A DNA stretch of 15,526 nucleotides from DASYQV01 sp036005125 (GTDB lineage Bacteria > Acidobacteriota > Vicinamibacteria > Vicinamibacterales > UBA2999). The position numbers and the translations under genes were made by a program. Where the stretch lies: positions 1-15,526 of the forward strand of contig DASYQV010000173.1 in the NCBI GenBank assembly GCA_036005125.1, written 5' to 3'. Below the pieces are notes generated by a model that had not been told where the DNA came from, made no database searches, and worked only from the letters and a program-made list of their open reading frames with translations. This document shows positions 14,046 to 15,526 of the stretch, in pieces. Position 1 is the stretch's first letter. Every line of letters begins with the position of its first letter.

Positions 14046-15146
14046 TCAGAGGTGCGGCCCGCCGTCGAGTCTCGGGCTCGTCTGCCAGTTGTCTCGCAGG
14101 GCACGCTGGCGCCACCAGGAAGGCAGCGGCATCATCAACAGACGACCAAGACCGATGACAAACGGTTCGTAGGACCGACGCAGCTCGATGAATCGCGCGT
14201 CATCGTCAGCGCTGCGCCCCGGCCGCAGACCGGCTTCTTCGATGTGCCGGCGAAGCAGTTCCAGGTCCTGCGCAGGCAGGCGATCGCCTGACAGATCGGG
14301 AGTCGCGCCGAGCACCTGTGAGAGATCCACCGCCGCGTGCCTCGCAATCGCGAAGGTGACCCGCGCCTGCCACGCCGGCAGGCCGTCGATGCCGACGACG
14401 ACGAGCGCGGAGACGTCGAGCACGGTGGTGAGCGCCGACACCCACGACTGTCGTTGGTGTTGAGACCTGAAGAATGCCAGGAGCGGGTAAGAGATATGGC
14501 TCTCCAGGACCTCGGAGCACCAGTACTCCCAGTCCTTCAAGAACGGATCCAGTGCGCGCATTTCGTTGGCGCCTGCCAATCGCCGCAGGACTTCGCCGGC
14601 CGACGGCGGCGAACCCGCCCACGCGTCGAGCAACGTGAGGCGGACTTCACGCCGCGAGAATGACTGATACAGCACGGGAAAGTACGCGATCACGATCGCG
14701 AGGAACGCGAACCCCATTCCTGCTTCGGCGGTCGTCAGAAACCGCGCGACGGGAGCGACAGGATGCACGTCACCCAGGCCGAGCGTGAAAAACGTGGTAC
14801 CGCTCATATAGAGGTCGTCAAGAAACGCGGCCTCGCCGGCAGGCGTCTGCAGCCGCGAGCCGGCGGCCCACTGGAGCACGGCAAAGCCCAGAATCAGCCC
14901 CAGGGCCCACACCAGCAGAAGGCCAAGGAGGGATAACGGGCCATAGATCGCGAGGAATCGTTCTCTACCGCTGTCGGACCCGAACGTGCGAGCGACCCGA
15001 GCCCAGGGGTTCCAGGTCGCTCGAAAATACAGTCGCGCCAGACGGAGGCGCCGTACGACGGTCCGCGGCAGGACAACGGTCTCGAATGCGTCCCAGAGAA
15101 CGACGGCGATGAGCAGCAGTCCGACAAGGAATGCAAACGGGCGCAC
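14046..15146 (-). CDS. Potassium-channel-like membrane protein (Ion_trans_2 pore)
   Basis: 366-aa inner-membrane protein. Hydrophobic segments at about 4-21, 66-93 and 138-160; between the last two is a re-entrant pore segment DLYMSGTTFFTLGLGDVHPV (111-130). This gives one N-terminal helix plus a TM-pore-TM unit. The selectivity-filter position reads TLGLGD (121-126), not the TVGYGD of typical K+ channels, so ion preference is uncertain. The loop FETVVLPRTVVRRLRLARLY (21-40) is a basic stretch seen in related bacterial channels. The C-terminal 200 residues are soluble and helical, without the GxGxxG of an RCK/TrkA-N domain. Start is GTG at 15146 with GAGGGA about 4 nt upstream. It is apparently monocistronic, with repeats upstream. 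Confidence 0.8.
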   Translation of the reverse strand: MRPFAFLVGLLLIAVVLWDAFETVVLPRTVVRRLRLARLYFRATWNPWARVARTFGSDSGRERFLAIYGPLSLLGLLLVWALGLILGFAVLQWAAGSRLQTPAGEAAFLDDLYMSGTTFFTLGLGDVHPVAPVARFLTTAEAGMGFAFLAIVIAYFPVLYQSFSRREVRLTLLDAWAGSPPSAGEVLRRLAGANEMRALDPFLKDWEYWCSEVLESHISYPLLAFFRSQHQRQSWVSALTTVLDVSALVVVGIDGLPAWQARVTFAIARHAAVDLSQVLGATPDLSGDRLPAQDLELLRRHIEEAGLRPGRSADDDARFIELRRSYEPFVIGLGRLLMMPLPSWWRQRALRDNWQTSPRLDGGPHL

Positions 15147-15264
15147 GATTCCCTCGCTCGGCAGGCGCCGACGGCCGCCGCCTCATGGATAAACGCCGCG
15201 CGGGCAGCGATGCCAGCGCGGCGGCGAGTGTCGCGCCACGCGGGATCACTAGCAACTGGGCCGC

Positions 15265-15370
15265 ATCTAACCAGCCAAGGGGCTCTGCCCCTTGATATCT
15301 TCCACCCCAACGCGCCAAAAAACGCGCGTTGGGGACCCCGGACCGGGCAGAGCCCGTCGGCTGGTTAGAC
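15265..15370. repeat. Nested inverted repeat, attC-like ends
   Basis: Outer 26-bp arms (15265-15290 and 15345-15370) match as inverted repeats with 3 mismatches. The outer ends are ATCTAAC and GTTAGAC, which fit the integron attC end motifs RYYYAAC and GTTRRRY. Inside are two more hairpins: AAGGGGC-TCT-GCCCCTT (15277-15293) and an 11-bp stem CCCCAACGCGC/GCGCGTTGGGG (15305-15315 with 15324-15334). The length, 106 bp, is within the attC range. No integron integrase or cassette gene is in the window, so a MITE-like or palindromic repeat is an equally good reading. Confidence 0.5.
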
Positions 15371-15381
15371 CAGCATCTTTT

Positions 15382-15398
15382 GGCGCGCTTCGCGCGCC
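15382..15398. repeat. Perfect GC-rich hairpin
   Basis: GGCGCGC-TTC-GCGCGCC is a 7-bp stem with a TTC loop, just after the nested inverted repeat and before the stem at 15399-15460. It is part of the same repeat cluster. Confidence 0.6.
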
Positions 15399-15460
15399 TA
15401 GCCCGTTATGCGGTCGCACAGCGCGTACAAAATTCTCGTTCCGGGCCGCATAACGAGCTA
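15399..15460. repeat. Inverted repeat with GTTATGC/GCATAAC core
   Basis: TAGCCCGTTATGCGG (15399-15413) pairs with CCGCATAACGAGCTA (15446-15460), 14 of 15 bases, around a 32-nt loop. The right arm also competes with ATGCGGCC at 15464-15471 (pairs with GGCCGCAT at 15444-15451), so two folds are possible. Together with neighbouring elements it makes the 380-bp gap 15147-15526 almost entirely repeat; no gene is seen there. Confidence 0.6.
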
Positions 15461-15501
15461 AAGATGCGGCCTTACGTATGGAAAAGATGTGGCCTCCGTA
15501 C
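15461..15501. repeat. Copies of the GATGCGGCC-ACGTA dispersed repeat
   Basis: AAGATGCGGCCTTACGTAT (15461-15479) and AAGATGTGGCCTCCGTAC (15484-15501) are direct, slightly diverged copies of the sequence at 6248-6264 (AAGATGCGGCCTACGTAC), more than 9 kb away. This shows the element is dispersed in the genome. Confidence 0.65.
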
Positions 15502-15526
15502 ACGGGATTAGCGACCCCTCGGCCGG

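Noticed and set aside
13685..14158. Plus-strand open frame of 157 codons in the gap before the channel gene
   Set aside because: It is Arg/Ser/Pro-rich, antisense to the channel C-terminus and to the DinB-like tail, with no RBS or recognisable motif.

Overview
This is a GC-rich bacterial chromosome segment. It probably comes from the phylum Acidobacteriota, perhaps a Vicinamibacteria-like soil lineage. That placement is an inference, not a database result. It rests on paired secreted PQQ-type sugar dehydrogenases, a Tat-exported dienelactone hydrolase, an S46 exopeptidase, the C-terminal relic of an Acidobacteria-style TonB-dependent receptor, and many short palindromic intergenic repeats. 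No rRNA, tRNA, CRISPR array, phage gene or intact transposase was seen.

Layout. (1) Positions 48-5917, all on the minus strand: a PQQ-dependent sugar dehydrogenase homologue (A), an ABC-2 exporter pair (ATPase and permease coupled by a TAATG overlap), a second dehydrogenase paralogue (B), and a dienelactone hydrolase family protein. Palindromic repeats flank paralogue B on both sides. (2) 5918-6315: an intergenic stretch with a plus-strand TonB-receptor relic and three short hairpins. (3) 6316-9099: a marR-type regulator and a LonA protease, transcribed divergently from a 57-bp spacer whose -35 elements overlap inside a small palindrome. (4) 9100-9194: a heptamer tandem repeat with an inverted arm between the convergent lon and S46 genes. 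(5) 9195-13588, minus strand: S46 dipeptidyl-peptidase, class C beta-lactamase-fold serine hydrolase and a RibD_C/DHFR-like reductase, preceded by a degraded stretch with a DinB-like C-terminus. (6) 14046-15146, minus strand: a potassium-channel-like membrane protein. (7) 15147-15526: nested inverted repeats, one resembling an integron attC site in its end motifs, followed by repeats related to those at 6240-6304.

How the genes fit together. The exported enzymes (two beta-propellers, a DLH, an S46 peptidase, a serine hydrolase) suggest periplasmic processing of sugars, peptides and esters. The only clear regulatory hypothesis from the sequence is control of lon and marR by the MarR protein at their shared promoter. 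No known defence, secretion or biosynthetic cluster is visible. The most unusual points are the missing catalytic His in both PQQ-dehydrogenase paralogues, the altered ABC ATPase motifs, the non-standard channel filter and the repeat families.
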